64,000 nt of DNA from Bog-473 sp036489775 (GTDB lineage: Bacteria > Actinomycetota > Acidimicrobiia > Acidimicrobiales > RAAP-2): NCBI GenBank assembly GCA_036489775.1, contig DASXFC010000073.1, positions 1 to 64,000 on the forward strand, given 5' to 3'. Within the stretch, counting starts at the first letter, position 1; each line of letters opens with the position of its first letter. Shown piece after piece: positions 56,627 to 64,000 of this stretch. The position numbers and the translations under genes are program-made. A model generated the notes under the pieces. That model saw only the letters and a list, made by a program, of their open reading frames with translations, was not told the DNA's origin and searched no databases.

Positions 56627-57151
56627 TCAGCTGCTGGCCGGCCCGGCGAAGAACGCGTTGGACGGCGCCAGGGCGGCCGTCAGCGCCTCGGCCACGGTGG
56701 GTCGGTCGGCCTGACCCGCGGCCAGAGCGCCCACGGTGGCCTGGCGGTTGTTCTCGAAGACGGCCTGCTCGTCGGCGGCGGCGGGGTTGACCCACGCGGC
56801 GGCGATCAGCAGCAGCTCGGCCGCCGCCGCGGGGTCGATCACGCCATCGCGCACGGCGTCCATCACCCCGGCCGCCACGCCGGCCTGGGCCGCACCCCAG
56901 GTCACACGCCCGTGGCCGTCGTTCTCGATGGGCGCCTTGTTGACGAAGAGGGTGTGGGGGCGCACGGCCACGCCGGGGACGGCGGTCACCACAAAGGCGG
57001 CGTGGCCCTGGCGCGGTGTGGCCAGGGCGGTGACCCAGGCCGTCTCGACCGCACTGCCCCTCGGCCCGAGCACGGTGTTCAGGTGCGCGGCGTCGGGGCC
57101 GTCACCGACGAAGCATTCCCCGTATTCGGTACGTGGCGTGGGCCGGCTCAC
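56627..57151 (-). CDS. fae: Formaldehyde-activating enzyme family protein
   Basis: A 174-residue Fae-family protein. Fae condenses formaldehyde with tetrahydromethanopterin in methylotrophs and methanogens. The diagnostic blocks are visible: GECFVGDGPDAAHLNTVLGP, with His23 as the likely catalytic His; GPRGSAVETAW; HTLFVNKAPIEN; WGAAQAGVAAGVMDAV; and the C-terminal helix. Length is normal. It is unusual in an actinobacterium, and the pterin partner, or another C1 carrier, is unknown. The start overlaps the oxygenase stop by four bases (ATGA), so the two proteins are coupled. Confidence 0.85.
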   Translation of the reverse strand: MSRPTPRTEYGECFVGDGPDAAHLNTVLGPRGSAVETAWVTALATPRQGHAAFVVTAVPGVAVRPHTLFVNKAPIENDGHGRVTWGAAQAGVAAGVMDAVRDGVIDPAAAAELLLIAAAWVNPAAADEQAVFENNRQATVGALAAGQADRPTVAEALTAALAPSNAFFAGPASS

Positions 57152-58011
57152 GCCGGGGGCCAGGTGGTCGGTGGCTCGGCAAAGGGTTCGGTACGCCCGT
57201 AGCGGTCGGTCCGCAGGAGGTCGCTGCCCATGGTGCCGGGCGCCGTGTCGTAGGCCAGCAACCCCACGTGGCGCAGGCGTGCGCCCCGGATCGGGCTGAC
57301 CCGGTGCAGGGAGTAGCGGCCTTCGAAGATGAGGAGAGTGCCCGGGGTCATGGCCAGGGTCTCGACGGCCGAGTGGTCACCACCGAGCACGGCGGCCACG
57401 GCGTCGTAGCGCTCGTCGTCGGCCTGTCGGATCCGCGGGGCCACCTCGAAGTCCCCACCCGCTTCGGCCGACTGGATGGCCAGCGAGACCACGAAGTCGG
57501 TCTGATCGAAGTGCCACTGCAGCTGCTCGCCCTGACCCATCACGGCCAGGTTGAGGGCACCGAAGGGATCCCCGTAGCGGTAGATCGGGCCACGATCGAG
57601 CACCGCCTCGATGAGGTCCTTCATCGGGTCCCACTCATAGAGCAGGCGCAAGAGCGAGGATCTGGGCGTGATGTCGTAGGCCACCGCGCCCACCGCGTAG
57701 TCGGCGAAGGCCAGCCGCGGGTGATCCGCCGGCAGGGTGAAGTCGGGGAACTCAAGGTAGGCCGTGCCCTGTCCGCCCGAGTGGTGAGCCCTCGGGGCCA
57801 GGGCTTCGGCGTCCGCCACCAGCCGGGTCAGGGCAGCTGGTGCGATGAAGCCACTGATCTCGGCGGCGCCGCGCTGGCGCAACTGCGCCCGGGCCGCCTC
57901 GACCATCGTCTGGTAGGCGGGCGAGTCAGGGGTGAGCACCGGGTAGCGCTCCAGGTCGACCAGTGTGGACGGATCGGCCAGCGCATCGATCGTGTCCGTG
58001 CGGGTTACCAC
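57148..58011 (-). CDS. 2-oxoglutarate/Fe(II)-dependent oxygenase (HalD/ArpA-like)
   Basis: A 287-residue oxygenase with a double-stranded beta-helix core. The iron triad is His167, Asp169 (WHFDQTDF) and His236 (SLHRVSP), with Arg245 or Arg247 for 2-oxoglutarate. The layout, including YRYGDPFGALNLAVMGQGEQ before the HxD motif, resembles the HalD/BesD and ArpA-like group. In the halogenases of this group the Asp is replaced by Gly; here it is kept, so hydroxylation or demethylation is more likely than halogenation. GTG start with TACCGT 6 nt upstream. Its stop overlaps the fae start. Confidence 0.85.
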   Translation of the reverse strand: MVTRTDTIDALADPSTLVDLERYPVLTPDSPAYQTMVEAARAQLRQRGAAEISGFIAPAALTRLVADAEALAPRAHHSGGQGTAYLEFPDFTLPADHPRLAFADYAVGAVAYDITPRSSLLRLLYEWDPMKDLIEAVLDRGPIYRYGDPFGALNLAVMGQGEQLQWHFDQTDFVVSLAIQSAEAGGDFEVAPRIRQADDERYDAVAAVLGGDHSAVETLAMTPGTLLIFEGRYSLHRVSPIRGARLRHVGLLAYDTAPGTMGSDLLRTDRYGRTEPFAEPPTTWPPA

Positions 58012-58017
58012 GGCGGC

Positions 58018-58023
58018 ACGGTA
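58018..58023 (-). promoter_or_regulatory. -10 box (TACCGT) of the oxygenase-fae genes
   Basis: On the reverse strand TACCGT ends 6 nt before the oxygenase GTG, giving a leaderless mRNA for the oxygenase-fae pair. Confidence 0.5.
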
Positions 58024-58194
58024 TCAGCGCGGCCCGTCTTCGACGCCCCCCGGACGGCCCTGGGCCACCAGGTAGGAGGCCACGACGCGTGGGGCCGCCT
58101 GATGGCGCAGGGCCCAGGTCAGGCCACCTGGGGCGATGCGCCAACCGGAGGTCGGGCGGGGATGGAGCTGCGTGGCGTGAGTCATGGCCTCCAT
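58024..58194 (-). CDS. Possible 56-residue small protein upstream of the oxygenase
   Basis: An open frame of 56 codons from ATG 58194 (MEAMTHATQLHPRPTSGW) ending 12 bp before the oxygenase start. Third codon positions are almost all G or C, as in neighbouring real genes, and the peptide (RIAPGGLTWALRHQAAPRVV) is moderately basic. No Shine-Dalgarno sequence or recognised domain is apparent. The oxygenase has its own -10 box, which starts directly after this frame's stop. It may be a small gene or chance in GC-rich DNA. Confidence 0.4.
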   Translation of the reverse strand: MEAMTHATQLHPRPTSGWRIAPGGLTWALRHQAAPRVVASYLVAQGRPGGVEDGPR

Positions 58195-58254
58195 GGTGGG
58201 CGGCCCACCTCGCGGTCAACCCCGGTTCGACTGTGCCCGGCCGTAGACCTCAGC

Positions 58255-59961
58255 TCACCCGCCGACCGGCGACACGCTGATACCACCACCGGCGCCGCCA
58301 CGAGAGATGCGGGTGAAGCTGCCGGCGCCGCCGAATCCTCCAGCACCACCGAATCCGCCGGCCCCGCCGATGCCACCAAGGGTGGCCGTGTTGGAGGAGG
58401 GCACGACCTGGGAGAAGTCGGCCAGGACGACGCTCTGGCCCACGTGGAGCCCGGAGAGCACCTGGCTGTAGACGCCGCCGATCATGCCCAGCTTGACCAC
58501 CTGGCGATGCAACGTGCCCTGCTTGACCATCTCGACGTAGGAGGCCGAGCCTTGGGTGATCACGGCCGAGGTCGGTACCGCCACCACATCGGTGACGGCT
58601 CCGGTGGCGATGGTCAGGTTGGCCGTCGACCCGGAGAAGAGGCCCTTGGCCGAAGAGGGGAGCACGGCCATCACCGGGTACGAGTAGCCCGAGCTGTCCG
58701 CCTGCACCGGGCCCACCTGCGACACCGTGCCGGCAATAGGGCTGCTCACGCCATCGACGGCCACTTGGGCCCGGTCACCCACCTTCACGTCGGCCACCTC
58801 GGAACTGGTCAGGGTGGCCGACACCTCATAGGACTGGGTGCCGATGATGACGATGACCTCGGTGCTCGAGTTGGCCGACACCGTATCGCCCACCGCCAGA
58901 CCGACCGAGACCACCGTGCCGTTGATCGGACTGGTCAGCTGGGCCTCGGCCAGGGACTGCTGGACTTCAATGAGGGCGGCCTTGGCCGAATCGATGGCGG
59001 CCTGGTCGGTGGCGATCTGCTCGGGGGTGTCGGACGCGGCACCGTCGCCTGCACCCTCGGTCGATCCGGCGCCCGTATGACTGGTCGATCCCGATGGTGT
59101 CGCGGCGGCCGTCGTGGTGGTGGTGGCCGGCGTCGAGCCACCGGACGGGGTGCTGGCGCCCGAGCCGCCGCTGCCCGTTGCGGCCGAGCCGGAACTGGCC
59201 AGGGCCTTGGCCAGGGCTGCCTCGTCCTTGGACACGGTGGATTCGTCGGCACTGACCTTCTGCTGGTCGGTCGACACCTGTTCGAGGTCGGTGGTGCAGG
59301 CGGCCGAGCTGGGCACCGTGGTCGACGTGGTCGTGGTGGTGCTGGTCGGGGTGGATGACCCGGTCCCGCAGGCCGACTGGGCCTCGGCCAGGTCGGCGGC
59401 CTCTTGCTGCTGGTCGGCGTTGGTCTGCGATTGATCGCTGGTGAGCTGTTGCTGGTCCTGGGTGATCTGGGTGGACGAGCCGCCGGTGCTGGCGGGCGCC
59501 GTGGTGCTGGTCGTGCTGCGGGTAGGGGCGGTGGTGGTGGTGGTGGTGCTCGACGAGCTCGCCGACTGGCTGTCCTCGTCCTCGGTCAGCCTGGCCTCGG
59601 CCGAATCCAGGGCGGACTGGGCCGAGGACACCGACTCGGACAGCGCAGTCGGGTCGAGGGTGGCCAGCGACTGCCCGGCCGTGAACGTCTGGCCCACGGT
59701 GGCGGTGACCGTGGCCACCTTGCCGGCCACCTGGAAGGCGGCCGAGGCGTCGCTCACCGGGGCCAAGGTTCCCACCAGGGTCAGGCTTTTCTGTACCGAG
59801 GCTCGCACCACACTGCTCAGGCGGTAGCCGGAGTTGCCCGAGCCGTCGGCGGCCCAGGCCGCGGCACCGCCCGCCACCAGGGCGACGACGACCACACCGA
59901 CGCCGATCGTGGCGCGCCGGCGAACCCACCAGCGACGAGAGCCCTTGGGCCGATCAGCCAT
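58255..59961 (-). CDS. HlyD/MacA-type membrane-fusion adaptor
   Basis: A 568-residue adaptor of an ABC exporter. One N-terminal transmembrane segment (IGVGVVVVALVAGGAAAWAA), then a split lipoyl/barrel-sandwich domain (GTLAPVSDASAAFQVAGKV and LTSPINGTVVSVGLAVGD), with a very long helical hairpin region interrupted by Ser/Thr/Gly-rich repeats (about 130-320), then beta-barrel domains. The C-terminus is Gly/Phe-rich (GGAGGFGGAGGFGGAGSF). The long low-complexity spacer is unusual. The start overlaps the upstream DUF5666-like gene by eight bases. Confidence 0.85.
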   Translation of the reverse strand: MADRPKGSRRWWVRRRATIGVGVVVVALVAGGAAAWAADGSGNSGYRLSSVVRASVQKSLTLVGTLAPVSDASAAFQVAGKVATVTATVGQTFTAGQSLATLDPTALSESVSSAQSALDSAEARLTEDEDSQSASSSSTTTTTTAPTRSTTSTTAPASTGGSSTQITQDQQQLTSDQSQTNADQQQEAADLAEAQSACGTGSSTPTSTTTTTSTTVPSSAACTTDLEQVSTDQQKVSADESTVSKDEAALAKALASSGSAATGSGGSGASTPSGGSTPATTTTTAAATPSGSTSHTGAGSTEGAGDGAASDTPEQIATDQAAIDSAKAALIEVQQSLAEAQLTSPINGTVVSVGLAVGDTVSANSSTEVIVIIGTQSYEVSATLTSSEVADVKVGDRAQVAVDGVSSPIAGTVSQVGPVQADSSGYSYPVMAVLPSSAKGLFSGSTANLTIATGAVTDVVAVPTSAVITQGSASYVEMVKQGTLHRQVVKLGMIGGVYSQVLSGLHVGQSVVLADFSQVVPSSNTATLGGIGGAGGFGGAGGFGGAGSFTRISRGGAGGGISVSPVGG

Positions 59962-60913
59962 TGCCACCCGGAGAGCCACCGAATCCACCACCGGCTCCGC
60001 CGCCGAAGCCGCCGCCAAAGCCTGTCGTGCAGCTGGTGGCGCCGGTCGAGGTGATGCGGATGGTGGTCGCCGTCACGGCTCCGTTGCTGGCCGTCTGACC
60101 GAAGGCGCTGACGCAGTCCTTCACGGCCAACGCGGTGGCGGTGGTGGCCTGCGTCTCACTCAGGGTCGTGGTCTTCGACGTGGTGATCTTGAGTTTTTGG
60201 GTCTTGGGCTTGGTGACCTTGGGCTTGGTCTTCGACGTGGTCTTCGAGGACTTCGAGGTCTTGGTGGTGGTGGGGGCTCGGCCCAGGCCGCTGACCAAGA
60301 TGCCGGTCAGCGAGATGGTGCTCCCACTGACGCCGGTGACCTTGCCTGAGGCAATGGCCAGGTTGGCCAAGCCAGCGAAGGTGCGCCGTCCTGCGCCGCT
60401 CCCGCCTCCGGCCGGGAAGCCACCCCCGCCGCCGGGACCACCAGCCGTGCCGGTGCGGGTGGTGCCGCCGGCGCCGCCGAAGCGGGCGGCGCCTCCACCA
60501 AAGCCACGTCCAGCCGCACCCCCGCCGGCACCCGAGCCCGTGCAGCTACCCGAGGCCGGTGCGGTCGAGATCGTGATCGACCGTGCGGCGATGGTGGTCT
60601 TGGACTTCTTGGCGGGGGTGCCCGTGACGGTCAGGCAGCTGCCGGCGGTGACGGCGCTGACCGTCTCGGCCACGGTCTGACTAAAGGTCGTGGTGCCGGT
60701 CCACGACACGGTCGTCTGGCCGCTGGCCCCCTGCACCTCCATGGAAGTGCCGGTGATGGCGGCCACGGTGCCAGTGGCACCGCCCGGTGGAGTGGTGGCC
60801 GCGTCAGCCGCCGGCGCGATCAACAGGGCGGCACACAGCGCGCTCAGCGCGAGGCCACCTCCGGCGGTCCAGCGGCCGCCGAAGCGGCGGTCGAGTCGAC
60901 GTGTGTTCAACAT
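59954..60913 (-). CDS. Secreted DUF5666-like protein with Gly-rich repeats
   Basis: A 319-residue exported protein. Signal peptide near residues 16-38 (LALSALCAALLIAPAADAA). Two OB-like DUF5666-type repeats follow: GTVAAITGTSMEVQGASG, with Cys in GSCLTVTG; and later SGKVTGVSGSTISLTG, with a second Cys in VKDCVSAFG. Between them is a Gly/Ala/Phe stretch and a Lys/Thr/Ser stretch (TSKTKPKVTKPKTQ). The end is GGFGGGAGGGFGGSPGG. Function unknown; its place between the adaptor and permease genes suggests a role in the export complex at the cell surface. ATG at 60913 chosen over a GTG/ATG 15 codons upstream. Confidence 0.7.
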   Translation of the reverse strand: MLNTRRLDRRFGGRWTAGGGLALSALCAALLIAPAADAATTPPGGATGTVAAITGTSMEVQGASGQTTVSWTGTTTFSQTVAETVSAVTAGSCLTVTGTPAKKSKTTIAARSITISTAPASGSCTGSGAGGGAAGRGFGGGAARFGGAGGTTRTGTAGGPGGGGGFPAGGGSGAGRRTFAGLANLAIASGKVTGVSGSTISLTGILVSGLGRAPTTTKTSKSSKTTSKTKPKVTKPKTQKLKITTSKTTTLSETQATTATALAVKDCVSAFGQTASNGAVTATTIRITSTGATSCTTGFGGGFGGGAGGGFGGSPGGNG

Positions 60914-60950
60914 GGGATCCCTCTCCTTGGTGTTCTGCAGGTGCATGGTC

Positions 60951-62192
60951 CTACTCACTCCTCAGTGCGTCGATGGGGGCAAGGTGTGCGGCCCGACTGG
61001 CCGGATAGACGCCGAACGACACGCCGATGGCCAGAGCCACCGCGATGGCCAGTGCCGTGTAGGGCGCGCTGATGCTGATGGGGTCACCGATCCACCCGGG
61101 TAAGAAGAGGGCCAGCACGATGCCGAGCAGGGCGCCCAGGGCGCCACCGAGCAGGCCGAGCACCGAGGCCTCGACCAAGAACTGGCGCCGGATGAGACGC
61201 GGGGTAGCGCCCAGCGCCTTGCGCAGGCCGATCTCGCGGATGCGCTCGGTCACCGACACCAACATGATGTTCATGACCCCGATGCCCCCGACCAGCAGGG
61301 AGATCCCGGCCACCCCGCCCAACAAGATGGTCAGGGTGCGGTCGACCGAGGTGGCAGTCGACAGCAGTGATTGCTCCGAGGTGATGGTGAAGTCGGCATC
61401 GGCCACCGAGGTGATGCCGTGCAGGGCGGACAGTTCGTGGTCGGCCTCCTGGTAGGCCGCGGTGAGGTCGTTGGCACTCTTGGCTTGAATGACGATCGAG
61501 CTCACCGCGTTGCGGCTGGTGCCGCCGAAGATGCGCTCCGCCGCGGTGGTGATGGGCACGATGGCCTGATCGTCCTGGTCGGTGGTCGAGGATGATGACG
61601 AGGACCCCGAGGCGGTCAGCACGCCGATCACCGTCATGGGCACGCCATCGATGTCGACGGTCTGGCCCACCGGATCCTGTCGGCTGAACAGCTCCGCCGC
61701 CGTGGTGGGCGCCAGCACGGTGACGGCCGCATGGTCGGTGATGTCCTGGTTGTCCAGGAAGCGACCCTGGGCCACCGTGCGATCGCGCACCGTCAGCCAC
61801 GACGTGGTGGAGCCCACCACGGTGGTGGTCCAGTTGGACGTTCCGGCCGTCAGGGCCTCCGAGGAGGAGGTGAGCGGGGCCACCGCGCTGATGTCGGGGG
61901 CCACCGTCTTGGAGGACAGCGCCGTCACGTCGGCCGTGGTCAGGCTCGAGGCGGTGCCGAAACCGCCCCGGATGCCGGTGGACGAGGTCGAGCTGCCCGG
62001 CGAGATGGTCAAGATGTTGGTGCCGAGCGAGGTGATCTCCGAGCTCACCTGGGCCTGGGCGCCCTCGCCCAGTCCCACGGTCAAGATGACGGCGGCGATG
62101 CCGATGAGGATGCCCAGCACGGTCAGGGCCGAGCGCAGCCGGTGCGTGCGCACCCCGTTCAGGCCGGTGCGGAGGGTCTCGAGCCAGCTCAA
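60951..62192 (-). CDS. MacB-type ABC transporter permease
   Basis: A 413-residue permease with the FtsX/MacB topology: one N-terminal transmembrane helix (TVLGILIGIAAVILTVG), a large extracytoplasmic domain (about 45-280), and three C-terminal helices (LLVGGIGVMNIMLVSV; LGLLGGALGALLGIVLALFL; ALAIAVALAIGVSFGVYPA). The motif SVTERIREIGLRKALGA is the family's coupling region. ATPase and permease are separate genes, not fused as in Escherichia coli MacB. It overlaps the ATPase gene by four bases. The substrate is unknown. Confidence 0.9.
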   Translation of the reverse strand: MSWLETLRTGLNGVRTHRLRSALTVLGILIGIAAVILTVGLGEGAQAQVSSEITSLGTNILTISPGSSTSSTGIRGGFGTASSLTTADVTALSSKTVAPDISAVAPLTSSSEALTAGTSNWTTTVVGSTTSWLTVRDRTVAQGRFLDNQDITDHAAVTVLAPTTAAELFSRQDPVGQTVDIDGVPMTVIGVLTASGSSSSSSTTDQDDQAIVPITTAAERIFGGTSRNAVSSIVIQAKSANDLTAAYQEADHELSALHGITSVADADFTITSEQSLLSTATSVDRTLTILLGGVAGISLLVGGIGVMNIMLVSVTERIREIGLRKALGATPRLIRRQFLVEASVLGLLGGALGALLGIVLALFLPGWIGDPISISAPYTALAIAVALAIGVSFGVYPASRAAHLAPIDALRSE

Positions 62193-62947
62193 CGGACGCT
62201 TTCGGCGAAGCGGGGGTCGTCCTCGGTGAGCAGGCCGTCCCGGATCCCGATGACCCGGCCCGAGGCTGACGCCACGTCGGCATCGTGGGTGATGAGCACG
62301 AGGGTGCGCCCGGCCTCATGCAGCTCATCCATGAGGGCCAGCACGTCGCGGGCGGAGACCGAGTCCAGGTTGCCCGTGGGCTCGTCGGCCAGGATCATGT
62401 CGGGCTCGGTGACCAGGGCCCGGGCCACGGCCACCCGCTGTTGCTGCCCGCCGGACAGCTCACCGGGGCGGTGCTGCACCCGCCGGGCCAGCCCCACCCG
62501 ACCCAGTGCCGCCATGGCCCGTTCCTTGCGCTCGGCCCGGTGCATCCCGGCGTAGGCCAACGGCAGCTCGACGTTCTGCCAGGCCGTCATGGAGGCCAGC
62601 AGGTTGAATTGCTGGAACACGAACCCGATGCGGCGGTTCCGGACCACGGCCAGCTCTGACTCGCTCATGCCGTTGACGCTGTCGCCGGCCAGGCGGTAGG
62701 TGCCCGAGGACGGCACGTCCAGCGCGCCCAGGATGTGCATGAGCGTCGACTTGCCCGATCCCGACGGCCCGATGATGGCCACGTACTCACCCTGGGCGAT
62801 CTTGAGCGTGATGCCCCGCAAGGCGGCCACCGCGATCGATCCGGTCCGGTACACCTTGGTCACCTTCTCGAGCGAGATGACCGGCGGCACCTCGTCGCCC
62901 GGAAGGGACAACGTCGGGGGAGTGGCCTCTCGGGCCAGCGTGCTCAT
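62189..62947 (-). CDS. MacB-type ABC transporter ATPase
   Basis: A 252-residue ATPase of the LolD/MacB (MacEL) subfamily. Walker A GPSGSGKST is at 60-68, Q-loop FVFQQFNLL near 110, signature LSGGQQQRVA near 160, Walker B ILADEPTGNLD and the H-loop LITHD. It energises conformational changes in the permease rather than substrate channelling. It overlaps the permease gene by four bases and the adaptor gene by four. Confidence 0.95.
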   Translation of the reverse strand: MSTLAREATPPTLSLPGDEVPPVISLEKVTKVYRTGSIAVAALRGITLKIAQGEYVAIIGPSGSGKSTLMHILGALDVPSSGTYRLAGDSVNGMSESELAVVRNRRIGFVFQQFNLLASMTAWQNVELPLAYAGMHRAERKERAMAALGRVGLARRVQHRPGELSGGQQQRVAVARALVTEPDMILADEPTGNLDSVSARDVLALMDELHEAGRTLVLITHDADVASASGRVIGIRDGLLTEDDPRFAESVR

Positions 62948-64000
62948 CCGCCCGCCCCGGTGAAGCCGCCGCCGCCACCGGTGAAGCGCCCGCCCCCACC
63001 GGTGAAGCCTCCGGTGCCGCCGCCCAAACGCCCTGCGCCGCCGGTGCCGCCACCGCCGAAGATCCCGGTACCCCCGGCCCCCCCGACACCCTTGAAGGTG
63101 ACGACCCTCTCGACCACCTTGTCGCCCGACTTCACGCCGGCCGTGATCTGGGTCTCACCGCTCTGGGCGTCGCCCACCGTCACGTTGGTGACGACGTGCT
63201 TGCCGTTGATGACCTTGGTCACCGTGGCCTGACCGCTGGTCGGGTTGTAGGTGATGGCGGCCGTGGGAACCTCGGTGACGTTGTTTAACTGCTTGACGAT
63301 GATCGACACGTCGGCGGTCGATCCGGCGTAGAGGCCCGGTGGATCGCCGGTCACATCGATCAGCACCGGGAAGTCGGCCACGTTCGAGCTCTCGCTGGCG
63401 ATCAGGCCAATGGAGGCCACCGTGCCGTCGACCACGGTCGACCCGCTGGGGGTGATGGTGGCCTGATCCCCCGCGGCGATCTGTCCCACCTGGGTGTCAT
63501 CCACCGTCGTGTTCACGATGTACGAACCCGTGCTGATCACCACCACCTGCGCCGTGGAAGACCCCGAATCGGCCGCCGCCGCATTGGCCCCGCCGCTGCC
63601 AGTACCCGAACCGCTGACCTGCTGGCCGACGGTCAGGCTGACCGAAGCCACCGTGCCGGCGATGGTCGAGGTCAGCGAGGCGTCGGCCAGGTTGGTCTGG
63701 GCGGTGGAGAGGGAGGACTCGGCCGAGGTCACCGAGGACTCATCGGAGTCGATGGTGGTGGTCGTGGCCCCCGAACTGCGATCGCTGCTCAAACGGTCAT
63801 TGGCCGCGGCCAGCTGGGCATCCGCAGCGTTCACCTGTTGCTGCAACGCGCTGGTGTCCACGGTGGCCAGCACCTGACCTGCCGTCACCGTTTGCCCGGA
63901 TTTCACGTCGACCGCGGTGACGGAGCCCGAGACGGCGAAGTTCAAGTTGGCCTGGGTGGCCGGCTCCAGCGTGCCCGAGGTGGACACCGTCTGCTCGATG
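62944..64000 (-). CDS. HlyD/MacA-type membrane-fusion adaptor, partial (N-terminus beyond right edge)
   Basis: The frame is open to the window end. A GTG at 63987 exists but the upstream residues (IEQTVSTSGTLEP) match the adaptor family, so the gene begins off the window. Visible parts are a lipoyl-like domain (TAVDVKSGQTVTAGQVLATV), a short helical hairpin (about 50-115 of the visible part), its second half (TIAGTVASVSLTVGQQVSG) and beta-barrels. The C-terminus is a tandem Gly/Phe/Arg tail (GGFTGGGGRFTGGGG). With the second adaptor at 58.3-60 kb, this operon has two adaptors for one ABC pair. Confidence 0.88.
   Translation of the reverse strand, partial: IEQTVSTSGTLEPATQANLNFAVSGSVTAVDVKSGQTVTAGQVLATVDTSALQQQVNAADAQLAAANDRLSSDRSSGATTTTIDSDESSVTSAESSLSTAQTNLADASLTSTIAGTVASVSLTVGQQVSGSGTGSGGANAAAADSGSSTAQVVVISTGSYIVNTTVDDTQVGQIAAGDQATITPSGSTVVDGTVASIGLIASESSNVADFPVLIDVTGDPPGLYAGSTADVSIIVKQLNNVTEVPTAAITYNPTSGQATVTKVINGKHVVTNVTVGDAQSGETQITAGVKSGDKVVERVVTFKGVGGAGGTGIFGGGGTGGAGRLGGGTGGFTGGGGRFTGGGGGFTGAGG

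Noticed and set aside
57148..58011. Oxygenase as a radical halogenase (HalD/BesD)
   Set aside because: The iron-binding motif keeps Asp169 after His167; halogenases of the group have Gly there to leave room for chloride.
57133..59358. A 741-codon open frame on the + strand opposite the oxygenase and the first adaptor
   Set aside because: The opposite strand carries full-length proteins with catalytic motifs. This frame has no domain and is dominated by His, Gly and Arg.

Overview
This 64 kb window is chromosomal DNA from a high-GC actinobacterium. The markers are a complete Pup-proteasome locus (arc/mpa, dop, pup, prcB, prcA, pafA), a fused FO synthase for coenzyme F420, a DUF222-HNH protein, a DUF4193 zinc-ribbon protein and many GTG starts. 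No mycolate, sporulation or Streptomyces-type markers are visible. Double-length ThyX, fused fbiC and the gene order point to a lineage outside the classical Actinomycetia, possibly Acidimicrobiia. That placement is inference.

Layout. 1-1.7 kb is a mobile-element patch: the 5' end of an IS110-family transposase running off the left edge, then a complete IS256-type element. 1.8-9.5 kb holds pspA, a haloalkane-dehalogenase-like gene broken by an amber codon, an amino-acid-oxidase-like flavoprotein, a K+ channel and CorA pair, a patatin lipase and thiO-thiS. 9.7-16.7 kb is gltB-gltD and a secreted protein. 16.7-26.5 kb is mixed: an alpha/beta hydrolase, pgi, padR-chrA, a cell-wall hydrolase, an acyl-CoA synthetase, a 2'-5' RNA ligase-like protein, the DUF222-HNH protein and a secreted protein. 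26.6-34.9 kb is one reverse-strand operon, tkt-tal-gnd-pgl-fbiC-LOG, joining the pentose phosphate pathway to F420 biosynthesis. 35-37.9 kb carries a thioesterase, three small membrane proteins, trmI and a small PH-like protein. 38-48.4 kb is a ferredoxin followed by the protein-degradation and export block arc, dop, pup, prcB, prcA, pafA, tatA, tatC, helY. 48.5-53.3 kb is a double-length ThyX-like protein, a candidate structured RNA of about 250 nt, a DUF4193 protein, an unknown protein, a GNAT acetyltransferase and an unknown protein with an Arg/Gly-rich linker. 53.5-58.2 kb is an HtrA protease and, on the reverse strand, a 2OG-Fe(II) oxygenase overlapping a formaldehyde-activating enzyme (fae), then a glyoxalase-like protein, ppa and a SnoaL-like protein. 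58.3-64 kb is a MacAB-like ABC export operon with two adaptor proteins, several of whose proteins end in Gly/Phe-rich tails; it runs off the right edge.

Cross-cutting signals. At least fifteen genes on both strands carry a TANNNT -10 box 6-10 nt before the start codon, so leaderless mRNAs appear common. The most interesting items are the ThyX-to-DUF4193 structured RNA, the oxygenase-Fae pair, the F420 gene embedded in the pentose phosphate operon, a candidate IS110 bridge RNA, and the shared FGG-type tails in the export operon.
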